A DNA stretch of 64,000 bases, from positions 25,008,084 through 25,072,083 of the forward strand of contig CM036624.1 of NCBI GenBank assembly GCA_020746105.1, written 5' to 3'. Positions 38,101 to 49,268 of the stretch are shown here, one piece after another (the first letter of the stretch is position 1; each line of letters opens with the position of its first letter). The DNA is from Trogon surrucura (Eukaryota; Chordata; Aves; Trogoniformes; Trogonidae). The position numbers and the translations under genes were made by a program. The notes under the pieces were generated by a model, which worked only from the letters and a program-made list of their open reading frames with translations, was not told the origin of the DNA and did not search any database.

Positions 38101-38542
38101 ATTCTAAAGCAGAGGACTAAATATTAGCTCACCTATAGCTGAGCACCTTTGGCTCATCAGAGCATGACCAGTTTTATGCTACTCCACCAAAGGTTAGTTT
38201 ATACTAAGAGGATTAAGCACCCCTCGATCCCAATTAAAATAACTATGACACAAAGTTAAGGAGTTCAAGGGAAAGAGGAATTTCAGTTCTGCCCATATTT
38301 CAGCATTTTAAATAACAGCATATAAACAGCAAAAACAGATGTCCAAAAATGTGAATCAAACCAAACACGGATCAAAGATATCCTTGAACTCAGCTCGCTG
38401 GTTTTTGAGCAAAAGGTGTCACATCACACAATCCATCAAGTGTGATCAGGGCACTACGACAAGGAACATACTCCTTCACTGAAAGCCATGGAGCCTTCTG
38501 GGCAGGAGGAGAGGGATCTCCTTGGGTGGAAGCTGCTCTTAC
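29155..38542 (-). other. PTPRF: PTPRF intron between Ig2 second part and the linker micro-exon
   Basis: This 9388-nt intron has GT at 38541-38542 (gtaaga) and AG at 29155-29156. It is the longest complete intron here. It contains one avian CR1 LINE fragment (36410-36485). The part 29300-29480 next to the micro-exon is CpG-richer than average, as is 33190-33310. No gene or RNA is recognised. Confidence 0.8.
36410..36485 (+). mobile_element. CR1 LINE 3'-end fragment
   Basis: The stretch contains GGTTGGACTAGATGATC, then a variant of the gaggtcccttccaaccc block, then a tail of repeated ATTCTGTG units. This is the 3' terminus of avian CR1 retrotransposons. Only about 75 nt remain, which is typical of heavily 5'-truncated copies, and no reverse transcriptase part is present. 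It inserted opposite to the host gene's direction. Confidence 0.9.
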
Positions 38543-38653
38543 CTCGAACGTAAAGGTTAGCTGGGGCAGAGTAGCGGGTTCCCGCGCTGTTGGTTGCAAC
38601 ACATTCGTATTTGCCTTGGTCTGACTCCTCACTGTTCTCTATTTGCAGAGCTC
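38543..38653 (-). CDS. PTPRF: PTPRF exon, second part of immunoglobulin domain 2
   Basis: This 111-nt exon, phase 1 to phase 1, encodes the end of Ig2. It runs from [19 protein letters not shown] to the linker SAPANLYVR. It holds the second disulfide cysteine in GKYECVATN, preceded by the D-x-G-x-Y-x-C signature of Ig F strands. It accepts either the 18-nt micro-exon or the Ig2 first-part exon. Its own donor (TTCGAG|gtaaga) joins the 12-nt micro-exon or Ig3. The acceptor is gtgtacag|GA. The string [18 protein letters not shown] fits LAR and also PTPRD; the Ig3 exon decides for LAR. Confidence 0.96.
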
Positions 38654-40519
38654 CTGTACACAAACAAGATGACACAGACAATTCAGGTTATGGCAAATAT
38701 GGTAATCAAAAAACTGGCCTCAGATAAGCAAGACCATGCCCCACACTTTTAAAGTATCTTCATGGATAAACATAGTGTGATGTTCCCTGGACCTATAGAG
38801 CACCAGCATGCAGCCAAACAGCACCCAGTCTGTTGCTAGAAGCTTGTCAAATTGATTATTATTATGTTTTTAATGTACAGGGCAACAGTTACTGATGTAT
38901 TTCCAACCACCCGAACCACTCAGATTCATTGCTTCAATAAAGGGAAAAAACGTACACATACACACATATTAATTACAGTTTCATATGGGACTCCTGTCTA
39001 ATAAAAGGACCTTTAATGAGACTTTAATCAAAACAACCAAGCACAAAGCACACTAACTGTAGCTGTTTGCCTCTTATCTGATGCACACAAAGCCTAGCAA
39101 ACGCTCAACAAATTGCGACCTTCCTGCAGAAACTGGCAGAGTCCCACCTCCCCCACCCCTTCTTCCAATAGACATCCTCTTTCGAGAAAACACTTTGCCT
39201 TTTGCCAGCTTTCCTCGTTTCAGCGATCTCCTCATTCTTTCAGATTTCTTTATACGTGATATAAAAAGATTAGAAACTCAAGCTGATACGTCAGTTATAC
39301 ACCAATGCATTACCCCCATTTTGCCACGCAGCGCTGGCATGAAAGCTGCCCTCCCTTTCTCCCAGCGGGGTCTGCTCCTCTAGCTTTGGGTCAGAAATAG
39401 TTGGGTAGCTCAGACTGCAGGTTCCTCAGGACATGATCTGATCCTATCCTCAAAATGCATCGGGAGCACCTCTAAATAATGGCAGTAATTGGCAGAGTGC
39501 AAAGAGCAGCGATTTACTTGGGGGACATGTAGAGCTCCCACGCCATGGAAGCAAGCGCTCGTCTCAGGAGGTTTTCTCTCACCCGCGCAGCCCAGTCCAC
39601 AGGCACGAAGCACCGCTCGGCCTGGGGGGCTGATCTTTCATTCAGCTTCTTGCCTAGCACAGAGGCTGCAAACCTGGCCACACCTAAACTCACCTAACTG
39701 GGCCCCATATGCAGCCTGAAAGATGGAGATGCAGAGAATGAAAGAAGCAGGATGCACACGGGAGCAAGCTGGCACTGCAGGAGCTAACGGCCCCTGGCCA
39801 GACACTGAAGCGGCCGGTGCTTAGCCTGCTTCCCGCAGGCAACGTGGGAATAATTTTTAAATTGCCTCCAAGTCCTCAGATTCTGCTGGTTAGGACTGCC
39901 TGTAAGAAGGAAACTCTGCTCACAAACCATACACTGAACTTAAAGAAAACATTAACCCCTTTGCTTGTAAGGATTTGAACTCATTTCTGCCTGCCACGGT
40001 TCAAAACGACCACTGAGAGCGGCACTGAGAATAGCTGGTGAAATTGCCTTCTCCCTTCTTGCTGGTTCAAGCTGCAGAGGTCAACCTCAGTTTTTCATAT
40101 CATCAGAACAGAAGAAAAACTAATGTGAATCAACCACTGCTACCTACATTATTTAGAAGGATAAATTGAGACTGTAGCATAAGTCTATATGTCATGGGGA
40201 AAAATGAACTTCCCTGGGTTCTGCCATATAATAAAAATGATGTACAGAGCCCTCCCTATTGTTGCATTAGTGCTAGAAATGAGGTTTCAGCTAGACAGGG
40301 AAAGCTTGTTTGCAGAAGTCTTTCCACCTTCTAACAGAAGGACCAGCCAGCATTCTCCAGCCATGGTGCTCTCTGGACACCCATAGGCTAAAGACTAGAG
40401 AGCACTGTTGCTTAATTCACAGAGAACACTGAATATCCACGTGCTGTCTGGGAAAAACATCTTCAAGTAGACAGCTGCATGACAGGCAGCGGGGCACGAT
40501 GAAACTTCCTAGCATTGAC

Positions 40520-40770
40520 AAGGCACAGAGAATCAAGGATTCTAGAAATGAAAAAGACCTATTAGGTTATCTTGTGCATCCCTGGGGACCAGCATAGGAT
40601 TGCTCCCTGTTGTAAATGTACTTCTGTTCTGTCCAATCCCATTTCAAATGTGTCGAGTGATAGGTCTTTCACCACTTCCTCAAGGAATTGATGCCACAGA
40701 CTGGTTATGTTCTCCGTCATGAAGATTTTCCTGGAATTCACCACGTATTATCCCCTTCTTAATTTCTGCT
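40520..40770 (-). mobile_element. Old CR1-like LINE 3' fragment
   Basis: Read on the minus strand, this stretch follows the 3' region of amniote CR1-type LINEs. It has a TGGCATCAATTCCTTGAGGA block, then AGTGGTGAAAGACCTATCAC, later CCTAATAGGTCTTTTTCAT, and ends close to an ATTCTAGAATCC-like terminus. Divergence is high, so this looks like an ancient insertion, older than the copy at 36410. It is in the same direction as the host gene. I cannot name the subfamily. Confidence 0.65.
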
Positions 40771-41734
40771 TAAATGCTGCCGAGTTCACCCTGAGTGCTT
40801 GCATCAAGCTTGGTCTGGAAAAGATGTTTACTGCAAAACATACCCAAACTTAAAAAGCCAAAAGAGAGTGGATGTTATCACCCTGAGAAAGCCCCTATCT
40901 CTGATATAGCCTGTGGCCCTCATCACCTGGCTGGGCTGAAAGCTGAGCCAGCTTCAGGTGACAGGTAGTGGTTTCCACCTAGAAAAAAGTTAGATCCCTA
41001 GATAATTCCGCCACAAACACATACTTTTTTACACGCTCTTTTTAGCCATTTAATACACATCACTGGTATTTATACCCTTTCTACTTGTGATCACCATGCC
41101 ATTTAAATGTTGGTTAGTCAAACTATTTTTTAATCTTTAGGGACCTGAACATTGGTGTTGGAGAGAGAAGAGGAAAACAAGAGGATGAAGAAAATGAAAG
41201 CAGAGGGGAGTTTAAGATTACATGTTGTTATTGCCTGTCAGTTCTGTAGCCAACGTGGATCAATTTCTAGAACCGTACAATAAATATGTAACATGTGTCA
41301 GCAATTGCCTGCAAACTGCTCGGGGATATCAGGCACGGGATTCTGGTTTTGCCTGGGTTGGTACGACTGTTCAAACGACAGTGCATCAGGAGCAAGAGAG
41401 AACCAAGAAAGCAGAAGGAGGTTAATCCAAACCTCTCAATTGAACCAGAAAGAAAACGGTTACTGCAATAAATCATCATTGGACAAACAGACGGATCCCG
41501 CAGTATAGCGGACAGCTAGCAGAAAGTGGAAGGATCATGCTAAACTGATGGCAGGCAGTGGGACTACAGAGGTTTTCTTCAGGACAATCTACAACTCAGT
41601 GATGGATCTAGGAACATGTAAGGTATCTCAGGGTACAGAGATTCATGAATAAATTTAAGAAGGTCAGACATTGTTTGGATCAGAAAGCTGGAGACATAAA
41701 TGTGTCTGAGCCTTGGAAAAATCTTCTTAAGTGG

Positions 41735-41830
41735 AGAATGCTAAAGGCCCTAATTCAGGCAAAAGAGAAAGGCAATAGCTTCATCTCTTGGAGGGTTCAA
41801 GTCTAGGCTGGACAGGACACAAGTTGCTAC
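41735..41830 (+). mobile_element. Possible degraded CR1 fragment
   Basis: The string CTTGGAGGGTTCAAGTCTAG followed by GCTGGACAGGACAC resembles the block before the 3' end of CR1 elements. The terminal repeats and tail are not recognisable, so the match may be chance. Confidence 0.3.
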
Positions 41831-44353
41831 AAGAAAGGAAGAACTGAGTCCTGAGTGCTTCCTTTCCCTGAAGTTTATGGAAGCTGCATCCAAAGACCCT
41901 CAAAAGCGCAGTGAAATCTTTGTTTTGACAAGCGCAAAGGATCTGATTTCTATTCCTAGCCCTGTCAACAGCTCATCTTATAATCTTCTGCGCCTCTGCA
42001 AACCAGGGCTAGGAAGGCTGATTTACTTTTATTCATTACTTTGGGATTTATAGTTGCCCAAGTTGCTGAGTAAGGTCTTATTCACGCGGGATGTTACTGC
42101 AGATTTCCCATATGGACTTCTCCAGTGCTTTCGTGCCAGGTGCCTTGTTCTCCTTTGCATGGCTGAGTCCTGATGTGCAATCAGACAGCATGGCTTCAGT
42201 GCATGCATGAGGACCATCTACCATCAGGACGTGCACACATGTAGACAGGTGCAGTGAACAACTCGTTTGGGAGCTCGTGGGGCTCTGCAGTGGTACGTGT
42301 GCATCAGAGTGAAACCCTTCCCTGCTGAGCACCACCAGAGCTCTGCTTCCTCCTAAGCATCCTGAGCCACAGCAGAGCTCCAGCAGAAGAGGGGCAGCCA
42401 TTCCTCACCACGCCGCTATGTCATGTCAATCTTGCTTGCGGCTCAGATCTCTTCCCGATAACACGTCTCAGCTTATCAGAGAGCTGACAGCTCCTGAGAA
42501 AAACCCCTGGCTGCTCTCCAGTGCCAGGGAGAAGGGTGACAAGGCAGAGCTTTCTGGGGCTGCAGGCAGGAGCCAGCCCTGCTGACTGACAGGCATCCCT
42601 TATAGGTTCTTTACTCTCTGCTGGTATCTCCTTGCCAGTCCCTTTCATCCTCTCCTAGCTTTTTCTTTTGCTTTTTAAACTTGGGCACAGACGGCAGCCC
42701 CCATTAGCAGCTCTCCAAGATACTTATCTATTCAAATATACCTCTGCTCAGGCAGAGTCATTAGTTGCAGTGACAGTGGTTAAAAGAAGCATTTAAAAAG
42801 TGCACTGCAGAGAGAGCATGGGAAAGGTAGATCCTGATAAGTGTGGCTTCTTGGCAGCACTGGGTACTGTTGTGCCATGGAGGGCTTGTCACTGTCCTTT
42901 AGGTGACAAAACAAATGTAAAAGGCTCTGAGCTGCCATACAAATTCATCTCTGGAAGCCTGCTCTGCAGCTCACTGGGCGCTTGTGCTCTCTTCTTCCAG
43001 AGAGCACCACACAGAGCTAAACACAGCAGCTCTTGGGGTGATGCTCTTCCATATCTATTCAGGTCACAGCTCCATCCCCAGCAGTGGGAGCAGCCCCATT
43101 TCTCTAGCAGGGCATTCACAGTCTCAGCCCCACTGGCTCAGAGCAGGGGAACTGACCTTTTGCCCTGGTTATAAAATTAAGACACGGAATTAAATGCTCC
43201 CATAAGTACCCAAGAGTCAGAAGAATCACACTGCAGTCACAGCACTCATCTAAGGAAAGGACTTGCAATGCAGATGTTAATGAACCCTGCTACCTGACCA
43301 GGGAAGAGGCAAATTTTGCCCACCCTGCACCCCAGAGCACGTGGCTTACCCCAAATCCCTCCCTTCTCTTCCCCCTGGCTTCCCACCAATGTCACCCACA
43401 GAAACATCGCTTGACTTTTCCTGAAGCAGTATTGTTAGCCACTCTTTCAGCCAGGGCTCAGGTGTGGGTCCCAACACCCCTTCTGCTAAAACTTCCCTCC
43501 CAGAAAGGGACAATCTTCCTAATAAAATCCAGGGAGCTGTGGAGTAGGGTCAGAGGCATGCCCAGACCAAACAAGGACCCATAAATGTGAATAAGGTGGA
43601 GAAACAGACACTGTGAAGCCCTGAAAATGAGGGAATTAGACTTTGACACTCTGGCTGCTGCTTGAGATAACCAACACTTGCTGTGGGAGCTGCAAAAACT
43701 GAAAAAGATACCAAAACCACTCAAAAGTCACTAACAATGAAAATAAGCATTTCCTGTATTCCCTGTTTTTTGTAAATTATAGCAGCATCACCTAGTTGTT
43801 ACACAGGACTGCATCCAGCCTCCACCAGCCATCAACATCGCCAATTATGCAAAACAAGATAACTACAAATATATTTTCATTGTTAACGTTCATTACGGTC
43901 ATTATGCCTGAGAGGCCAGTGACCGGCATGGAGGGGGCCTGTTCCAAATGGCAGCGCTGCTGAGAAATCCCTCTCCTGTGCACCAGAGGCAGCTGCTGAC
44001 AGCACTCCACTGCTGCCACCGAGCTGGACTCAGGCAGAGAGGGAGCAGAGGAGACCCAACATGCTTGGGAGCACGAGGTCCCCTCTAGACAGAGGAGTGT
44101 CAGGGTGCTCTGATCTCTCGCCAGCAGGTACAGGAGATCTCTGGGGACTCTGTGTCAGAAGCAAAAGTACAGCACTGTCAAATGCAGAGTAATGCCTCGG
44201 TGTGCTTCTAAAGGGACATGAGTCAATCTGAATCCCGACAGCAAGAAACATGGCATTACAAACATTTCCAGGCACTGCTCCATCCAACCTCCCCCCAACA
44301 CTGTCTGCTCCGACAAGCATATCTTCTCATTTTTGAATTGTTTCCTTTTCGTC

Positions 44354-44365
44354 TTTTTTTTTTTT
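44354..44365. repeat. Poly(T) run
   Basis: Twelve thymines in a row inside an intron, with no retroelement body recognised beside it. Confidence 0.85.
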
Positions 44366-45859
44366 GGTGACTGGAAAAGCTCAAGAAACAGGAAAAAAAT
44401 CCTATCATATACAAAGTGCAATCAAATGTACAAACACATGCTCAAAAAGAGACAGCAAAATTCTTTTAGCTTCCTCTAATCTCTCTGGATAGCTTTATGC
44501 TCCAGCTCACAAGATAGCATCGAAATACTGGAGCTATATTTAAACCGGTTCGCTCGGGACTGGAAAAGGTTTAGCTGCAGCTATACACAAGTCAGTGCGG
44601 GTGTTTACCTGGCTTCCCAGACAGACAGCTTCTGACACCCAAGTGAGCTGATCTAAAGTTAATTCAGACAGACCTCTGCTACGCTGATGTCTGCAGGGAA
44701 GAAATACTCTTATGTATAGGAACCTCAGATATTTCCTGTGGTGACAGAAAAGTAACAAATAAATCTGACTGGAGAGGGATAATGCCTGAGATGATGATAT
44801 TTCTTTACCTCCTCACGTGCATCCAAACTTACGCCTGTTCAATCCAGCACCCACCAGAAACATAACTGTGCTCTCTGCTCTCTCTTATAGCCCAGGGCAG
44901 GAAGATGCAGTCAGGTTTCACAATAGGTTGAGAGAGTTCAATTCCAGAGAAATGCTGGAAACGAACATCTTATATTCTTTGAAAATAAGAACGGGGTGGA
45001 ACTTGCTTAAGCATGGATTTGCTGATACTATCTGTGGGTCACCTTAAGAAGCCAGCTATTGCCTAATCTGATGGGTATCTGCCAGTTCCATGTCTTTCTG
45101 ATGAACAGATAGGGGTTTTGAGATTAAATTACTATCTGGGGCAATCCTGGAGGAGTTAAGACTTAAGCCACAGAGACTCTGAATTATAGATGGGAGCTCC
45201 TTCCATTTCAGGGACCCAGTGATGTCTTGGACAGAAAGGATTAAGCTGTTGAGAGACAAAAGTCTCTTTCTGTTTGGAAGGGTGCACGGTAGAATTTCTG
45301 AGGTTGTCCTCTTGCTAACCACACGCTGCTCCCCGGGAGTGGGTTCTCTGCTGCTCCAGCACAAAGACCTTGGGTAACGGTCGAACCTCCCAAGTACTCC
45401 AGACACCCAAATCCCAGCGACACAGTCACAGCAGCAATTAAATCAGACCAAAATCTCCCCTTCCCCCCCAAAACGTTATTACCAAAAGGGTTCGTTAAGA
45501 GTCATTAGTTCACCCTTCCTTTCAGACCAAATTAATGGATTCCAAAGCATCAAACTTACCTTAATGAGGAACAAGAGTGCAGCTGGGTATAGAACATGGC
45601 AGAACAGTCACTTCTACATGGACACAACCTCACCATCATAAAAGCACTTTCATCTAATCTATCGTTATCTTTAGAAATTCAATGACCTCCGTTTTAAATA
45701 AAAGGCATTAGGCTGACAGAAATCCTCTGGGAGAAGCCAGAGAGCAGCACATGGCTTCTGTTTGCTCTCACGGAAATGTCATCTTTGACATTCAAACAGG
45801 ACACATATATTTTAAATAATGTCAAGAACATTCTTAAAATACCTCATCAGGACTCAAAT

Positions 45860-45889
45860 GGGGGTGGGAAGGGGTGTGGGGGTGTGGGG
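45860..45889 (+). other. G-quadruplex-type G-run cluster
   Basis: Five runs of three to five guanines (45860-45864, 45866-45868, 45871-45874, 45878-45882, 45886-45889) are separated by loops of one to three bases. This satisfies the usual G3+N1-7 quadruplex pattern. It is on the plus strand, the template strand of PTPRF, so the pre-mRNA carries the C-rich complement. It lies about 1.5 kb downstream of the Ig2 micro-exon in the direction of transcription. Confidence 0.75.
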
Positions 45890-47410
45890 AACTTATGTTT
45901 TATGAGATGGATGATTCTTTCCACAGAGATGCGTTCAGTTCCCAAGCAGGACGTATGGAGCATCCATGTGGTTCTGGTGCTGAGTCACTAATGTCATCAG
46001 ACAGGGCGGGCGCGCAGCGAGGCCCTGGGACGGCTGTGCACTCGGCATTCACGCCTGGGAGCTCGGAGCGCTTCGCTAGTTAGCATTCAATCTGTCATTT
46101 CATTTTAGGATTTGCAGTAGAAATAGGAGATGAAGAAATAGTTTAAGGAGCTTGTAACATCACAGCTGTCAATCTCCAGCGTTCCAAAGGGAGGGATGAC
46201 AGATATATAAGCCCATTCATATAAAAATAAGGTTTGCAGTCTTTTTCCCTGACCCAGATTTGCTTCGGAGGCAACTTAATGCAAATACACATCAAACAGC
46301 AATTCACATTCACTCTAAAATCACTTAACAGGAGCTGAAAACATTAACCCCCAGCAACAGAACCAGTTCCAAAGAGTCAGATTATTAACTTCCAGCAGTG
46401 ATTCAGGGAAAAGAGAGAAGAAAGGGGAGAAGGGTGAAAACTGAACGAGTGAGGTCACGTTGATTTGTAGGTGGTAGTCATTCTGCCGAGAAATCCAGGG
46501 GTCAGTCAACACAGGTAACCGAAATCACAAGAGAATTCAGAAGGGCCTAAGCATTTAATGCTCATTAACATGCTAAACTTAGTCTAAAGAGATGGTTTTG
46601 AGCATTTAGGCTTGAAAAGACAACATTACAATTGGAAACTCATTACTAGTGCATACAGGCTGTGAAAACTAGCCAGGGACTATGCACACTGAGCTGTCAA
46701 ACCAGGGGTAGGTTTAATTAATGAAGGCTTAAAGCAGCCAGATGTGCTTCTGATTCTTTTATTTAAAATAAATCTTTGTGCTGCAAAGCTATATCAGCAT
46801 GTCCAGCTCGGAAAAGGGGGTCTGGGGCAGGGGTTCTCCACTCTGCTGCCCCATTAGAAGGTTAGCACACCTGAAAGGCAACAATGAGGAACGCAAACAA
46901 AAGTGCTCCTTATCCCAGAGCCAGCTTTGCTCAAACTTTCAAGAATCTATCTCCTTCTGATTAGATTTTCACGCCCAGCAGCAGCAGTAGAGAAGAATTT
47001 GACTGTTCTCTTGTGAAAATGTTACGTCCTTACACTTACACCAAAGCAATCCATCTAAAACCCCCTAGACAGAAAACCTCAGAGGCCACAACTGTGTAGA
47101 AAGCTCAGAGACTTGGAGGAGACGTCAACATTCCCATGGTGGAGGCCAAGGATTATTTTTCCAGTTTGCAAACTTTCCGTTGAATAACCCCCTTTCAACA
47201 GTGTAAAATTGCAATGGATGAGTCTACAAGAAATCACGCTAAAACCCAACCAAAATAAACACACTAGTGGGAGAGTGCAGATGAGCGAGAGCGCTGGCAG
47301 AGTTAGGGCTGAGAGTAAAAGCTGGAGATGAGAAACACTGGAGGAGAAGGGACAAGGCAGACAGGAGATGGAGTGACGTGACAACTGGAGGCACATTTCA
47401 GCATTCTTAC

Positions 47411-47428
47411 CTCTGATCGGTGTACCAC
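47411..47428 (-). CDS. PTPRF: PTPRF 18-nt micro-exon inside Ig2 (meA), residues GGTPIR
   Basis: This micro-exon of exactly 18 nt, phase 1 to phase 1 (GTGGTACACCGATCAGAG on the coding strand), is flanked by acceptor cctcaccag and donor AGAG|gtaaga. Inserted between the two Ig2 exons it gives QLRS-GGTPIR-GALQIE, the sequence found in LAR-family phosphatases; skipping gives QLRSGALQIE. It corresponds to mini-exon A, which lengthens a loop of Ig2 and in the family modulates binding to IL1RAPL1, Slitrk, TrkC and similar partners. A TGC triplet lies about 20 nt upstream of the acceptor (47448-47450), as in micro-exons activated by the neuronal splicing factor SRRM4. The ESI triplet exon that precedes GGTPIR in PTPRD was not found here. 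Confidence 0.95.
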
Positions 47429-49248
47429 CTGGTGAGGTAATTTGAATGCAAATAAGATTAGAGAGAAGCATTAGTACAAAGAGGAAAGGAAGAAAATTAT
47501 AACTAAAAAGCAGAAAGTTTTTTTAAAGCTAGAATTTGTATTAGCGCGACAGGAATAAACAAAAAGAAACTGATGTGCAATAAAAGTCAGAGTGACACTC
47601 TCAGGAGGTTAGTAAAGCTCATCACTTCCAGGAGTGCAGCATCCAGCCCTGCATCTTGCCATTAAAGCCACCGTCCTCACAAACAGGGGTCGAACTAAGC
47701 TGCCGAGGTGGCCTTGCTGGCTGGCCTCACCACTTGCATTCACCCACACCACTGTTCAAGCAGTTGAGATGGAGGACACATTGGGAAGATGGTGCAGTGC
47801 CCCTTCATTCCTCATACAGACCAAGGAGAAGGTGTCCTGGGGGCTGTGTGACCGTGAGTGCGCTGGGCGCGAGGGGTGGAAAGCGCATGACTGTGGGCAC
47901 TAGGTGCAATTTTGCTTTGAGGTTAGAATGACCAGTGGGACAAAAATCTGCTTGCTTAAAAAAATTAAACTAAAGGGAGAGTGTAACAAATTAGTTTTGA
48001 GCCATTCTCCACATTCGCATAACCCTTACATCAGGTTCCCTTGGGAAAGGAATTGGTGTCATGCAGAATTAACTTTATACGCAGAAATATTTCAAAACGA
48101 AGTAGTCTCTGGTAACGTTACAAAGGCATGCAAGCCAGACCTCTCTTGTTCCTGCCTAATTTGGATGTTAGCTGGAGAAAGGAATTCCTACCCTCTTTAT
48201 AAGGCACTGGAGATAATTTTACATGCTATAATGAAGAGTATCTTATAAGGAGGGCTTCTCTGGGAGTGAGGTTAAGTTGTTCTGTTGCAATGACCTATAA
48301 GGATTTGTTTTATGAGGTCAATGCATTTAGAAAGTGCAGGATCCACTGGTCAGTGTCTTGAGTTCAGCGTACAATCAATAATGAAGCACGATTGAAGGGG
48401 CGATGCTCCAGCTGGGCAAATTGGCAGGGAACCCTTCTAATCCCCACTTTTGTCCCCATGGTCTTATTTTGCACATATGAAGGCTGTTAGTATAAGGGAG
48501 AGATTCATGCAGATTGAATCTGTAGGCAGTTCATGGTATGTGTTGGTTTTATGCAGATTTGTAGGATCTGAATACCAAGCACTTACCAAAGAAAACTGAG
48601 GAGTTTAAACAGACAGAAAAACAGGGTTAAACAGGACACAGTGTGTCAAATCATGTTCAGTGTATTGATTAATAAATACCAGTATGCATACAAGAGTGTC
48701 GTGTATCTCAGATTTACAGCTCATTCCATTATCCACAACAATGATCACCCAATGGGAAAGAAAGACAGAAAAGAATTTCTGTAAATACAAAGAAGGCATA
48801 TTTTAAGCATGTTTAATTTGCCTCTTAAAAAGTAATTACAATATTTATACTCATTCTTTTTCTTTCCTAACTACCTTTCCTTTAGGCAGAGTCCCTTCTC
48901 TAAGCAGGAGCAGCATTACAAACTTCATTTTAGCATTCTCCCCTGCCAAGATGGCATCACCCCATTTTAACTTTATGTCTGGTTATATTTTCTGATGCTT
49001 TTTATCCACAGATGACTGAAGCATCAGGGAAGATCTTGCAGAGACTGAAGTTGTGGGTAATCTCTCTCTTGCAACAATAAATCTGCAGCTTATTTATCTA
49101 TCTTAGCAACTACTGCTACCCTTGACAGAACAGTTATACCCAGAGACACTCGCATGGAATAGCACAGCTATGGAAAACAGGGTTATTTCTTGTTGCCTGT
49201 TTGGAAAGTTTGCCAAGTGATATTTTTGTTCTGTTTGGTCGAGGACTT

Positions 49249-49268
49249 CCCCCCCTCCCTCCCTCCCT
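49249..49268. repeat. Short C-rich (CCCT)n repeat
   Basis: About 20 nt of C-rich sequence ending in three to four CCCT units, inside an intron. Confidence 0.85.

Larger units (their letters stand above)
38654..47410 (-). other. PTPRF: PTPRF intron between the Ig2 micro-exon and Ig2 second part
   Basis: This 8757-nt intron has GT at 47409-47410 (gtaaga) and AG at 38654-38655. It contains a degraded CR1-like fragment (about 40520-40770), a weaker possible one (about 41735-41830), a 12-nt T run (44354-44365), a G-quadruplex-type motif (45860-45889) and a short CpG cluster near 46005-46080. No gene or RNA is recognised. Confidence 0.8.
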
